A DNA stretch of 11,231 nucleotides from Actinomycetota bacterium. GTDB taxonomy: Bacteria; Actinomycetota; Acidimicrobiia; Spongiisociales; ZC4RG35. The stretch spans positions 1-11,231 of the forward strand of contig JAKEHF010000071.1 of assembly GCA_022615295.1 (NCBI GenBank). Reading direction: 5' to 3'. The notes beneath the pieces were generated by a model. That model saw only the letters and a program-made list of their open reading frames with translations. It did no database searches and was not told the origin of the DNA. The first letter of the stretch is position 1. Each line of letters starts with the position of its first letter. A program made the translations under genes and the position numbers. Shown one piece after another: positions 1-6,719 of the stretch.

Positions 1-537
1 ACGATGGGACCTCGGCGACTCGAACGGGTGGTCGACGGCTCGCTCGCCGCCGGGATCGTCGGGCTGGATGCGCTCAGCGAGCTCTTGGCATCGTTGTCCC
101 GGAGAGGCAAACCCGGCGTCACCACCCTCCGTCGGATCCTCGAAGACCGCTTCGACTTGCCGGGACGGGTCCCCACCGAGTTGGAACGACGTCTCATCGA
201 CCTCCTCCTCGACGCGGGTTTGCCGCCACCCCACAGCGAGTTCAAGGCGCCCTGGCTGAAACCAATCAACGGGCGTGTGGACCTGGCCTACCCCGACGAA
301 CAGGTCGTGATAGAGGCCGACAGTCGCCGGTGGCACGCCCTCCACGACGCCTTTGAGATCGACCGCAGGAGAGACAACGCCGCCCAGCTGGCTGGATGGA
401 TCGTCCTTAGATTCACCTGGCGGATGATCATCGAGGAGCCGACCATCGTCGTCGACACCGTCCGCCGATGTCTGGTGACGCGACGTGCCGATGGTTCTCG
501 AGAGGCTATGTACCCGTACGGGGGCCGTACTACCTGA
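1..537 (+). CDS. DUF559 / restriction-endonuclease-fold protein, C-terminal part (5' end outside window)
   Basis: The reading frame is open to the left edge and the first ATG (position 4) lies inside a domain, so this is probably the C-terminal 178 residues of a longer protein. Counting from that ATG, residues about 58-160 form a DUF559-type domain of the PD-(D/E)XK nuclease fold. It shows GRVDLAYP (90-97, Asp93), an acidic pair in IEAD (Glu104, Asp106), a following RRWH (108-111), RRRDN (121-125) and the family-typical end GWIVLRFTW (131-139). In Actinobacteria this domain commonly follows an AbiEi-like N-terminal helix-turn-helix in proteins of about 280-300 residues. That part would lie outside the window and is inferred. 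Nuclease activity of such standalone proteins is mostly unproven, and the substrate is unknown. The gene converges on the M15 peptidase gene with a 9-nt gap. Family assignment is good; function is uncertain. Confidence 0.75.
   Translation, partial: TMGPRRLERVVDGSLAAGIVGLDALSELLASLSRRGKPGVTTLRRILEDRFDLPGRVPTELERRLIDLLLDAGLPPPHSEFKAPWLKPINGRVDLAYPDEQVVIEADSRRWHALHDAFEIDRRRDNAAQLAGWIVLRFTWRMIIEEPTIVVDTVRRCLVTRRADGSREAMYPYGGRTT
516..530. repeat. Perfect 6-bp inverted repeat (hairpin) at convergent gene ends
   Basis: GTACGG-GGG-CCGTAC forms a perfect 6-bp stem with a 3-nt loop inside the last codons of the DUF559-like gene, 17 nt before the stop codon of the convergent M15 peptidase gene. Four GTAC tetranucleotides fall within 33 bp here (510, 516, 527 and 539). 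There is no T-tract on either strand, so it does not look like a classical intrinsic terminator, although it could act as a bidirectional stem for the convergent pair. Confidence 0.4.
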
Positions 538-546
538 GGTACGCGT

Positions 547-1200
547 TCACTCGGCGGTGGCGAGCACCGTCGGATTCGGAGGGGTGAACTGGATGAGGGA
601 GGCGTCTATGACGCCGGCATACTCCCAGTGCCAGGGCTCGGCGTTCGGCATGCCGCAGTGGGCCCAGGGGGGATGGACCCAGCCGAAGCGGGCCGCGTTC
701 AGCTTCAGCCAATGGAACTCGTTGTCGTAGCAGGTGAGGACGTTGCGACTGTCACGGAAGTCGACGGCACGGCCCCATCCGTGGTTGGACTCGCCCGGTG
801 GGGCGGTCAGAGGCCCGCTGCAAACACGCATCTTCCGGGTCCCGTCCTGGACCCGGTCGCCGGTCGTCTCGTCGGTGCGGTATATCGGCACGTCGGTGAT
901 GGGACAACGGCGGTCGTAGGCCCTGGCCTGCTGGGAGTAGCTGCGATAGCAGCTCTCGTGGCGGAGCCGGATACCGTCGATGGCCGCAGCCTCGACCATG
1001 AGCGAGTAGGTGTAGGCGGCGTCGCGCTCCAAGATGCAGCCGCTCACCGTCATCATCCGTGCCGGCTCCATGGCCCCGTTCACGTACCCGTCGAGCTCGA
1101 GGTCGAGGGTGTATGCCTCCTCACCGGCGGGCTGGTACCTGGGCAGACCCGACGCCGCGACGTTGGCGAGCATCAGGACGACGGCAAACACGATGGGCAT
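547..1200 (-). CDS. Secreted M15-family (VanY/DD-carboxypeptidase-like) metallopeptidase
   Basis: A 217-residue protein, predicted to be exported, that probably cleaves D-Ala-containing peptide bonds in peptidoglycan or its precursors. Residues 1-18 form a hydrophobic signal-like segment. The domain from about 60 to 200 carries the M15 signature: YRSYSQQ (85-91), SNHGWGRAVD (138-147, zinc ligands His140 and Asp147) and PWHWEY (189-194, zinc ligand His191, Glu193 nearby). Six cysteines (55, 84, 99, 127, 157, 182) would suit disulfides outside the cytoplasm. The ATG is the only usable start: no ATG, GTG or TTG lies in frame between it and the clpC stop, and a weak AGGG sits 4 nt upstream. The signal segment oddly lacks a positively charged N-terminal region. 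The gene follows clpC by 57 nt on the same strand and may be co-transcribed. Family is confident; exact specificity (D,D or L,D) cannot be read from sequence. Confidence 0.88.
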   Translation of the reverse strand: MPIVFAVVLMLANVAASGLPRYQPAGEEAYTLDLELDGYVNGAMEPARMMTVSGCILERDAAYTYSLMVEAAAIDGIRLRHESCYRSYSQQARAYDRRCPITDVPIYRTDETTGDRVQDGTRKMRVCSGPLTAPPGESNHGWGRAVDFRDSRNVLTCYDNEFHWLKLNAARFGWVHPPWAHCGMPNAEPWHWEYAGVIDASLIQFTPPNPTVLATAE

Positions 1201-1257
1201 GGCGCCCTGAGAGCATCGGACGTCGGAGGGCCGCCCTTTAGGACGGGTGTGTCCGGG

Positions 1258-3759
1258 TCACTCCTGACCGGCGACAGCGACCGGTTGGCCCTCGTCGGCG
1301 TGTGGGGGCTGGTCGATGGTGGAGATGCCCTCGAACGTCAACTCGTCGTTGTCGGCATCGAGACCGACGAGGATCGTCATCCCGGCCTTGAAGTCCCCGA
1401 GAAGCACCCGCTCCGAGAGGGGATCCTCCAGCAGTCTCTGGATCGCCCGCCGCAACGGCCTCGCTCCCAGCTCTGGGTCGTATCCCTTGGTCCCCAGGTA
1501 CTCCTTTGCCTCATCGGTGAGCGCGATGTCGAGATGCTGGGTGGCCAGCTGCTCACGCACCCGCTCCAGCATCAAGTCCACGATCGACTTGATCTCGTCC
1601 ATCGTCAGCTCGTGGAACACGATGATCTCGTCGAGACGATTGATGAACTCCGGTCTGAAGTGCTTCTTCAGCTCCTCGGTGACCCTGTCCTTCATGTACT
1701 CGTAGGAGACCTCCTGGTCATCGACGTGGAACCCGATCGCCTTCTTGTGGAGGTCACGCGTGCCCAGGTTGGACGTCATGATGATGACGGTGTTCTTGAA
1801 ATCGACCGTCCGTCCCTGGGCGTCGGTGAGACGGCCCTCCTCCAGGATCTGGAGCAGGGTGTTGAAGACATCGGGATGGGCCTTCTCGATCTCGTCGAAG
1901 AGGACCACGGAGAACGGCTTGCGACGCACCGCCTCGGTGAGCTGGCCGCCCTCGTCGTACCCGACGTAGCCGGGCGGTGAGCCCACCAGCCTGCTGACGG
2001 TGTGCTTTTCCATGTACTCGGACATGTCGAGCTGGATGAGGGCGTCCTCCTTGCCGAAGAGGAACTCGGTGAGGGCCTTGGCGGTCTCTGTCTTGCCGAC
2101 ACCGGAGGGCCCCAGGAAGATGAAGGAGCCGGAGGGACGTCTCGGGTCCTTGAGACCGGCCCTGGTTCGCCGGATCGCTTTGGAGACCGCGGTGATCGCA
2201 TCGTGCTGGCCGATGATCCGTTTGTGGAGCTCGCCTTCCATCTGGACCAGCCGGGCCGTCTCCTCCTCGGTGAGACGGTGCACCGGGATCCCGGTCCACT
2301 GGGCGAGCACCTCGGCGATCTCCTCCTCGTCGATCACCCAGGCGTCCTCGTCGGCCAGGGCCTCGAGATTCGCCCGCTCCCCGAGCAAGGTCCGCTCCTC
2401 GTCGCGGAGGTTGGCGGCCCGCTCGTAGTTCTCCCCCGTGACGGCGTCCGCCTTGTCCCGACGCACGCTAGCTAGACGCTCATCGACGCGGGTGATGTCA
2501 GGCTGGTCGCTGGTGCGATGGATCCTCATCCGGCTACCCGCTTCGTCGATGAGATCGATGGCCTTGTCGGGGAGGAAGCGGTCGTTGATGTACCGGTCGG
2601 CGAGATTCGCGGCCGAGACGATGGCCTGATCTGTGAACCTGACGGAATGGTGGGCCTCGTAACGGTCCTTCAGCCCCATGAGGATGTCGATCGTGTCGGT
2701 CAGCGAAGGCTCGTCCACCTGGACGGGCTGGAATCGTCTCTCCAGGGCCGAGTCCTTCTCCAGATACTTGCGATACTCCTCGAGGGTGGTGGCGCCAATG
2801 GTCTGCAACTCGCCACGGGCCAGCATCGGCTTGAGGATGGAGGCGGCGTCGATGGCGCCCTCCGCGGCGCCGGCGCCGACCAGGGTGTGGATCTCGTCGA
2901 TGAAGAGGACGATGTCTCCCCGGCTCTTGATCTCCTTGAGCACCTTCTTGAGACGCTCCTCGAAGTCACCGCGATACCTGGAACCGGCGACCAGGGCGCC
3001 GAGGTCGAGGGTGTAGAGGTTCTTCCCTTTCAGGTTCTCAGGGACGTCGCGGCTGACGATGCGTTGCGCCAGCCCCTCGACGATGGCCGTCTTGCCCACA
3101 CCGGGCTCGCCGATGAGCACCGGGTTGTTCTTCGTCCTCCGGGAGAGGATCTGCATGACCCTCTCGATCTCACGGGTCCGTCCAATGACGGGATCGAGGT
3201 TTCCCTCCTTGGCGGACTGGGAGAGATTCCGCCCGAACTGGTCGAGGATCGTCGAGCCGCCCGACGAGGTCTCTCTCGAGCTGGGCCCGCTGGGGCTCTT
3301 CGGTTGCTGCTCCTCGCTGGCACCCGGGCCAGAGAGCAGCTGGATCACCGTCTGACGCACCTTCTGCAGCTCGGCCCCGAGCTGCTGGAGGACCTGGGCG
3401 GCAACCCCCTCGCCCTCGCGGATCAAACCGAGCAGGATGTGCTCGGTGCCGATGTAGTTGTGGCCGAGCTGTAACGCCTCGCGCAACGACAGCTCGAGCA
3501 CCTTCTTGGCGCGTGGGGTGAACGGGATGTGCCCGGGCGGGGATTGCTGGCCCTGACCGATGATCTTGACGACCTCGTCCCGCACGGAGGCCAGATCGAT
3601 GTCCAGAGACTCCAGGGCATGAGCGGCGATCCCCTCGCCCTCGTTGAGCAGACCAAGCAGGATGTGCTCGGTGCCGATGTAATTGTGGTTCAGGTACCGC
3701 GCCTCTTCCTGGGCGAGGACCACCACCCGGCGGGCTCGGTCTGTGAATCGCTCAAACAC
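1258..3759 (-). CDS. clpC: ATP-dependent Clp protease ATP-binding subunit ClpC
   Basis: An 833-residue HSP100/AAA+ unfoldase that feeds proteins to the ClpP peptidase in the cytosol. Domains in order: two Clp_N repeats (about 2-65 and 78-145), AAA1 with Walker A GEPGVGKT (217-224) and Walker B VLFIDEIH (284-291), a UVR/M-type middle segment (about 424-464), AAA2 with Walker A GPSGVGKT (550-557) and Walker B VVLFDEIE (618-625), then the C-terminal Clp D2-small domain. The IGF tripeptide (675-677) matches the ClpP-docking loop, separating ClpC from ClpB. Length is normal for the family. The start is GTG, supported by AGGAG at 3766-3770 with a 6-nt spacer and by alignment of the N-terminal Clp_N repeat. 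An extended -10 promoter lies just upstream. No CIRCE, HAIR (HspR) or CtsR-like repeats are seen in the 99-nt upstream region. No adaptor or clpP gene is in the window. Confidence 0.98.
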   Translation of the reverse strand: MFERFTDRARRVVVLAQEEARYLNHNYIGTEHILLGLLNEGEGIAAHALESLDIDLASVRDEVVKIIGQGQQSPPGHIPFTPRAKKVLELSLREALQLGHNYIGTEHILLGLIREGEGVAAQVLQQLGAELQKVRQTVIQLLSGPGASEEQQPKSPSGPSSRETSSGGSTILDQFGRNLSQSAKEGNLDPVIGRTREIERVMQILSRRTKNNPVLIGEPGVGKTAIVEGLAQRIVSRDVPENLKGKNLYTLDLGALVAGSRYRGDFEERLKKVLKEIKSRGDIVLFIDEIHTLVGAGAAEGAIDAASILKPMLARGELQTIGATTLEEYRKYLEKDSALERRFQPVQVDEPSLTDTIDILMGLKDRYEAHHSVRFTDQAIVSAANLADRYINDRFLPDKAIDLIDEAGSRMRIHRTSDQPDITRVDERLASVRRDKADAVTGENYERAANLRDEERTLLGERANLEALADEDAWVIDEEEIAEVLAQWTGIPVHRLTEEETARLVQMEGELHKRIIGQHDAITAVSKAIRRTRAGLKDPRRPSGSFIFLGPSGVGKTETAKALTEFLFGKEDALIQLDMSEYMEKHTVSRLVGSPPGYVGYDEGGQLTEAVRRKPFSVVLFDEIEKAHPDVFNTLLQILEEGRLTDAQGRTVDFKNTVIIMTSNLGTRDLHKKAIGFHVDDQEVSYEYMKDRVTEELKKHFRPEFINRLDEIIVFHELTMDEIKSIVDLMLERVREQLATQHLDIALTDEAKEYLGTKGYDPELGARPLRRAIQRLLEDPLSERVLLGDFKAGMTILVGLDADNDELTFEGISTIDQPPHADEGQPVAVAGQE

Positions 3760-3765
3760 TCCCTG

Positions 3766-3770
3766 CTCCT
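3766..3770 (-). promoter_or_regulatory. Ribosome binding site of clpC
   Basis: AGGAG on the minus strand, 6 nt before the GTG start of clpC. It is among the clearest Shine-Dalgarno sequences in the window and decides the GTG start. Confidence 0.8.
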
Positions 3771-3785
3771 ACACCTGCCTACCCA

Positions 3786-3794
3786 ATTCTATCA
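3786..3794 (-). promoter_or_regulatory. Extended -10 promoter element for clpC
   Basis: The minus strand reads TG-A-TAGAAT, an extended -10 (TGnTATAAT-type) with 5 of 6 hexamer matches. Transcription would start near 3779, giving a leader of about 20 nt that includes the AGGAG ribosome binding site. No good -35 hexamer is present at 16-18 nt, which the TG extension could compensate for. A GGGCC / GGCCC inverted repeat (3797-3813) covers the spacer and -35 region. Confidence 0.5.
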
Positions 3795-3839
3795 CCGGGC
3801 CGTTTCTGGGCCCTCCGCCCGAGTCCAGCCCTCCTGTCG

Positions 3840-3845
3840 TGTAAT
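3840..3845 (+). promoter_or_regulatory. Possible -10 element for the polyprenyl synthase gene
   Basis: TGTAAT (5 of 6 matches to TATAAT) ends 13 nt before the ATG. A start point near 3852 would leave a leader of about 7 nt. The ATG has no Shine-Dalgarno sequence before it, so a near-leaderless mRNA, common in Actinobacteria, fits. No -35 hexamer is recognisable. Confidence 0.35.
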
Positions 3846-3858
3846 ACCATCGGCACAG

Positions 3859-4848
3859 ATGGAAGACCTCCAAAGTCTTGTCCGTATTCCCCGAATATGG
3901 GAGCAGCTCGAACATGTCGAGGTCCGTCTCCTCGAGGCATCGACGAGCGACGACAACTACCTCACCAAGGTCGCCCAACATCTCCTGCTCGCCGGCGGGA
4001 AGCGTTTCCGCCCCCTACTCGCCCTTCTCGCCGCCGAATTCGGCGCCCCGGCCGACGATCGGCCGGTGGAGGCCGCCGTCGCCGTGGAGCTGATCCACGT
4101 CGGGTCTCTCTATCACGACGACGTCATCGACGAGGCCGATGTGAGAAGGGGCGCGGTGTCCGCCAATGCCAATTGGACCAACACCGTGGCGATCCTCGCC
4201 GGCGACTTCCTCATGGCGCGAGCCTCTGAGGTTGCGGCGACCCACCTCAGCCAGGAGTCGGTGAGGCTGCTCGCCGCCACCTACGCCGAGTTGGTCGAGG
4301 GTCAGACCCGGGAGCTCCAGATCCAGAATGATCTGACACACACTCTCGAGGAGTATCACCAGGTGATCGGGGGCAAGACGGCCTCGCTGATCCGAACCTC
4401 GGCCCGGCTGGGCGCCATGGCCGCCGATGCCGGGCCCGAGACCGTCGAAGCCCTGTCGACCTGGGCCTGGGAAGTCGGGATGGTGTTCCAGATCGCCGAC
4501 GACGCCCTCGACCTCGTGGCCGACGAGGAGACCATCGGCAAGCCGGCGGGGTCCGACATCAGGGAGGGGACCTTCACCGCACCGGTCCTCATGGCTGCCT
4601 CCGGGCCACAGCGAGACCGAATCCGGGAGCTGCTCGAGGGGGGTCCTCCATACCTCGACGAGACCGTGGACGAGGTGATCGCCGTGGTCAGGGAGGGAGG
4701 CCACGTGGAGGAGTCCCTGCGCAGCGCCGAGCTACGGCTGGAGACGGCCAACGCGGCGCTCGCAACCCTCCCGGCCGGACCGGCAAGGGCCATCCTGGAG
4801 ACTCTCGGCGGCTATCTCCTGAGCCGGGTCGAAGCGGCCCGGATCTGA
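3859..4848 (+). CDS. Trans-polyprenyl diphosphate synthase (long-chain isoprenoid synthase)
   Basis: A 329-residue all-E polyprenyl synthetase that condenses isopentenyl diphosphate onto an allylic diphosphate, most likely for the menaquinone side chain. Family motifs: GGKRFRP (46-52), first aspartate-rich motif DDVID (87-91), GKTASL (172-177), and second aspartate-rich motif DDALD (214-218) in QIADDALDL. Residues 4 and 5 positions before the first DDxxD are small (Ser83, Gly82), which in this family usually goes with long (C30 or longer) products. Exact chain length cannot be read. The frame is open much further upstream across clpC, but the ATG at 3859 is chosen because homology begins just after it and the upstream part is antisense to clpC. 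It is divergent from clpC and abuts the convergent holin-like gene. It could be the heptaprenyl/octaprenyl type (HepT/IspB/GrcC1-like). Confidence 0.93.
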   Translation: MEDLQSLVRIPRIWEQLEHVEVRLLEASTSDDNYLTKVAQHLLLAGGKRFRPLLALLAAEFGAPADDRPVEAAVAVELIHVGSLYHDDVIDEADVRRGAVSANANWTNTVAILAGDFLMARASEVAATHLSQESVRLLAATYAELVEGQTRELQIQNDLTHTLEEYHQVIGGKTASLIRTSARLGAMAADAGPETVEALSTWAWEVGMVFQIADDALDLVADEETIGKPAGSDIREGTFTAPVLMAASGPQRDRIRELLEGGPPYLDETVDEVIAVVREGGHVEESLRSAELRLETANAALATLPAGPARAILETLGGYLLSRVEAARI

Positions 4849-5208
4849 TCAGTCGGGCAGCACCTTCTCCAGGATCGTCGACACCACACTGATCACCAGG
4901 GCACCGAGGAAGGTGGCCCAGAAGAAGCCCGTCGAGGTGAGACCGAGCTCAAACACCGACGAGGACAGCCAGATCGCCACCTGGAGAGCCAGGCCGTTGG
5001 TGAGGAGGAGGAACAGGCCAAAGGTGACCAGGATCAAGGGGATGCTGAGCACGTTGAGTATCGGTTTGACGATGAGACGGGCCACCATGACTATCGCCGT
5101 CACCGCCACGAACACCCAGAAGGTCCCCTCGAACTCGAGCCCGGGCACCAGCCAGATCGCCACCCAGAGCGCGGCCCCGGTGATGACCATCTTCCAGAAC
5201 AGGTTCAT
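4849..5208 (-). CDS. Phage holin family 4-like (PF04020) membrane protein
   Basis: A 119-residue integral membrane protein with four predicted helices (about 5-22, 30-48, 53-76 and 96-114). It carries the family-typical VKPILNVLSIPLILVTFG stretch with LLLTN following, corresponding to the RPIL..LTLP..L.TLGLF pattern of PF04020. Despite the family name, members are widespread chromosomal proteins of unknown role, and nothing here suggests a prophage. The frame extends upstream to 5271, but the ATG at 5208 is preferred: it has GGAG 5 nt upstream, the hydrophobic protein begins there, and the longer start would overlap lysS. It lies 22 nt after lysS, so it is probably the last gene of that operon. 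Its stop codon directly abuts that of the convergent polyprenyl synthase gene. Confidence 0.85.
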   Translation of the reverse strand: MNLFWKMVITGAALWVAIWLVPGLEFEGTFWVFVAVTAIVMVARLIVKPILNVLSIPLILVTFGLFLLLTNGLALQVAIWLSSSVFELGLTSTGFFWATFLGALVISVVSTILEKVLPD

Positions 5209-5230
5209 GGACGCTCCATGGTATCCGTCC

Positions 5231-6706
5231 TCATTGCACCGGCCGCATCGTCGGGAAGAGAATGACCTCACGGATATGGGGTTGGTCGGCTAGGAGCATC
5301 ACGAGCCGGTCGACACCGATGCCCAGCCCGCCGGTTGGGGGGAGCCCGTACTCCAGGGCCTCGAGATAGTCCTCGTCCACCGGGTGGGCCTCCTCGTCAC
5401 CAGCGACCCTGGCGAGCGCCTGGTCGTCGAACCTCGACCTCTGGTCGTCCGGATCGGTCAACTCGCTGAAGGCATTGGCGTACTCTGCGCCAGCGATCAC
5501 CAGCTCGAATCGATCGGCCAACCGGGGGTCGTCCGGGTTGCGCCGGGACAGGGGGGACACCTCGATCGGAGGATGGGTGGCGAAGGTGGGGGCCACGATC
5601 GACGGCTCCACCATCTCCTCGTAGACCTCGTAGAGGATCCCGGCCGTCGACCAGGTGTCATCCACCTCGAGATCGTGGGCGACGGCGAAGTCGAGGAGGT
5701 ATCCGGGATCGGTGTCGAGATCGACAGGCTCTCCGACCACCTCGGACACCAGCTCCGCGACGGTCGCCCTCCGGTACCTCGGGGCGAGGTCGATCTCCTG
5801 CCCTCGATAGCTGATCAGCGTGGCGCCGGTGGCGGCCTGCGCCACTGCTGCGATCACCCCTTCGACCAGCTCCATGATGTCGACGTAGTCGGCGAAGGCC
5901 TGATAGGCCTCCAGCATGGTGAACTCCGGGTTGTGGGTGGAGTCGATCCCCTCGTTGCGGAAGATCCTGCCCAGCTCGTAGACACGCTCCATCCCCCCCA
6001 CCACCAGCCGTTTCAGGAAGAGCTCGGTGGCGATCCTCAGATACATGGTCAGGTCGAGGGCGTTGTGATGGGTCTGGAACGGTCGAGCCGTGGCCCCTGT
6101 GGCCTGCTGGAGCAGGACTGGCGTCTCTACCTCGACGAAACCCCTGGACTCGAACTGACGACGCAGCTCGGCGGTCACACGGATCCTGGTCTCGGCCACA
6201 TGACGGGCCTCGTCGTTCGTCATCAGATCGAGGTAGCGCTGCCGGCTCCGGGTCTCGACATCGGTGAGACCATGCCACTTCTCGGGGAGGGGGCGGAGGG
6301 CCTTCTGGAGGAGGACGACCTCGGTCACCCTGACACTCAGCTCGCCACGTTTGGTGGTCATGATGGTGCCCGTGGCCCCCACCCAATCCCCGAGGTCGAG
6401 ATCGGTGAAGAGCCCGGTGACGCCGGCGCCTGCGGTCGAGACGTCCACGACGAGCTGGATAGTCCCGCTTCCGTCGCGAATCGTCCCGAACTGGAGCCGG
6501 CCAAACGACCTGTGGAGCATCAGCCGTCCGGCGACCCTCACCACGTCGCGTGTCTCCGTGCCTGCCTCCAGACGCTGGTATCGGTCGTGGAGGGCAGCCG
6601 CCATGTCGCTCCGCTCGAACCGGGTCGGGTAGCCGCCGCTGGCGAGCACCGTCTCGTGTTTGCGTCGTCGCGCTCGGACGAGGTCTCCCTCGTTGGTGTG
6701 GCTCAT
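5231..6706 (-). CDS. lysS: Lysine--tRNA ligase, class II
   Basis: A 491-residue cytosolic enzyme that charges tRNA-Lys with lysine using ATP. The N-terminal OB-fold anticodon-binding domain spans about 55-135 (RLMLHRSFGRLQFGTIRDG, 61-79). The catalytic domain carries the class II motifs: motif 1 around GFVEVETPVL (189-198), motif 2 FRNEGIDSTHNPEFT (249-263) and motif 3 GLGIGVDRLVML (460-471). PIEVSPLSR (380-388) is the usual VEVSPLA-type active-site segment, slightly diverged. The length is typical and the C-terminus is complete, ending just after FPTMRP. It is a plain LysS without the membrane domain of the LysX/MprF type. The ATG start has only a weak GGA upstream and lies 13 nt after panC, so translation may depend on coupling. 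In mycobacteria lysS also sits downstream of panC and upstream of clpC. Confidence 0.97.
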   Translation of the reverse strand: MSHTNEGDLVRARRRKHETVLASGGYPTRFERSDMAAALHDRYQRLEAGTETRDVVRVAGRLMLHRSFGRLQFGTIRDGSGTIQLVVDVSTAGAGVTGLFTDLDLGDWVGATGTIMTTKRGELSVRVTEVVLLQKALRPLPEKWHGLTDVETRSRQRYLDLMTNDEARHVAETRIRVTAELRRQFESRGFVEVETPVLLQQATGATARPFQTHHNALDLTMYLRIATELFLKRLVVGGMERVYELGRIFRNEGIDSTHNPEFTMLEAYQAFADYVDIMELVEGVIAAVAQAATGATLISYRGQEIDLAPRYRRATVAELVSEVVGEPVDLDTDPGYLLDFAVAHDLEVDDTWSTAGILYEVYEEMVEPSIVAPTFATHPPIEVSPLSRRNPDDPRLADRFELVIAGAEYANAFSELTDPDDQRSRFDDQALARVAGDEEAHPVDEDYLEALEYGLPPTGGLGIGVDRLVMLLADQPHIREVILFPTMRPVQ

Positions 6707-6719
6707 GGCGGTCCAGAGA

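Noticed and set aside
1201..1257. Intrinsic terminator after clpC
   Set aside because: Only a 4-bp GGAC/GTCC stem and a GGGC/GCCC stretch are present, with no T-tract, so evidence is insufficient.
628..1980. 450-aa plus-strand open frame
   Set aside because: It is antisense to the M15 peptidase and the 3' part of clpC, both with strong family motifs. The translation is low-complexity (Leu, Val, Gly, Asp) with no recognisable domain, the usual product of GC-rich antisense frames.
2518..3474. 318-aa plus-strand open frame inside clpC
   Set aside because: Entirely antisense to the conserved AAA1 and N-terminal regions of clpC, with no domain of its own.
3529..3858. N-terminal extension of the polyprenyl synthase frame
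   Set aside because: These 110 codons overlap clpC and its promoter on the opposite strand and show no homology to prenyl synthases, which begin near the ATG at 3859.
4849..5208. Prophage remnant suggested by the holin family name
   Set aside because: No endolysin, integrase, capsid or other phage gene is nearby, and PF04020 proteins are common chromosomal membrane proteins.
5209..5271. 21-residue upstream extension of the holin-like protein
   Set aside because: It would overlap the 3' end of lysS, is rich in Arg and Cys unlike the family, and the internal ATG has a good GGAG site.
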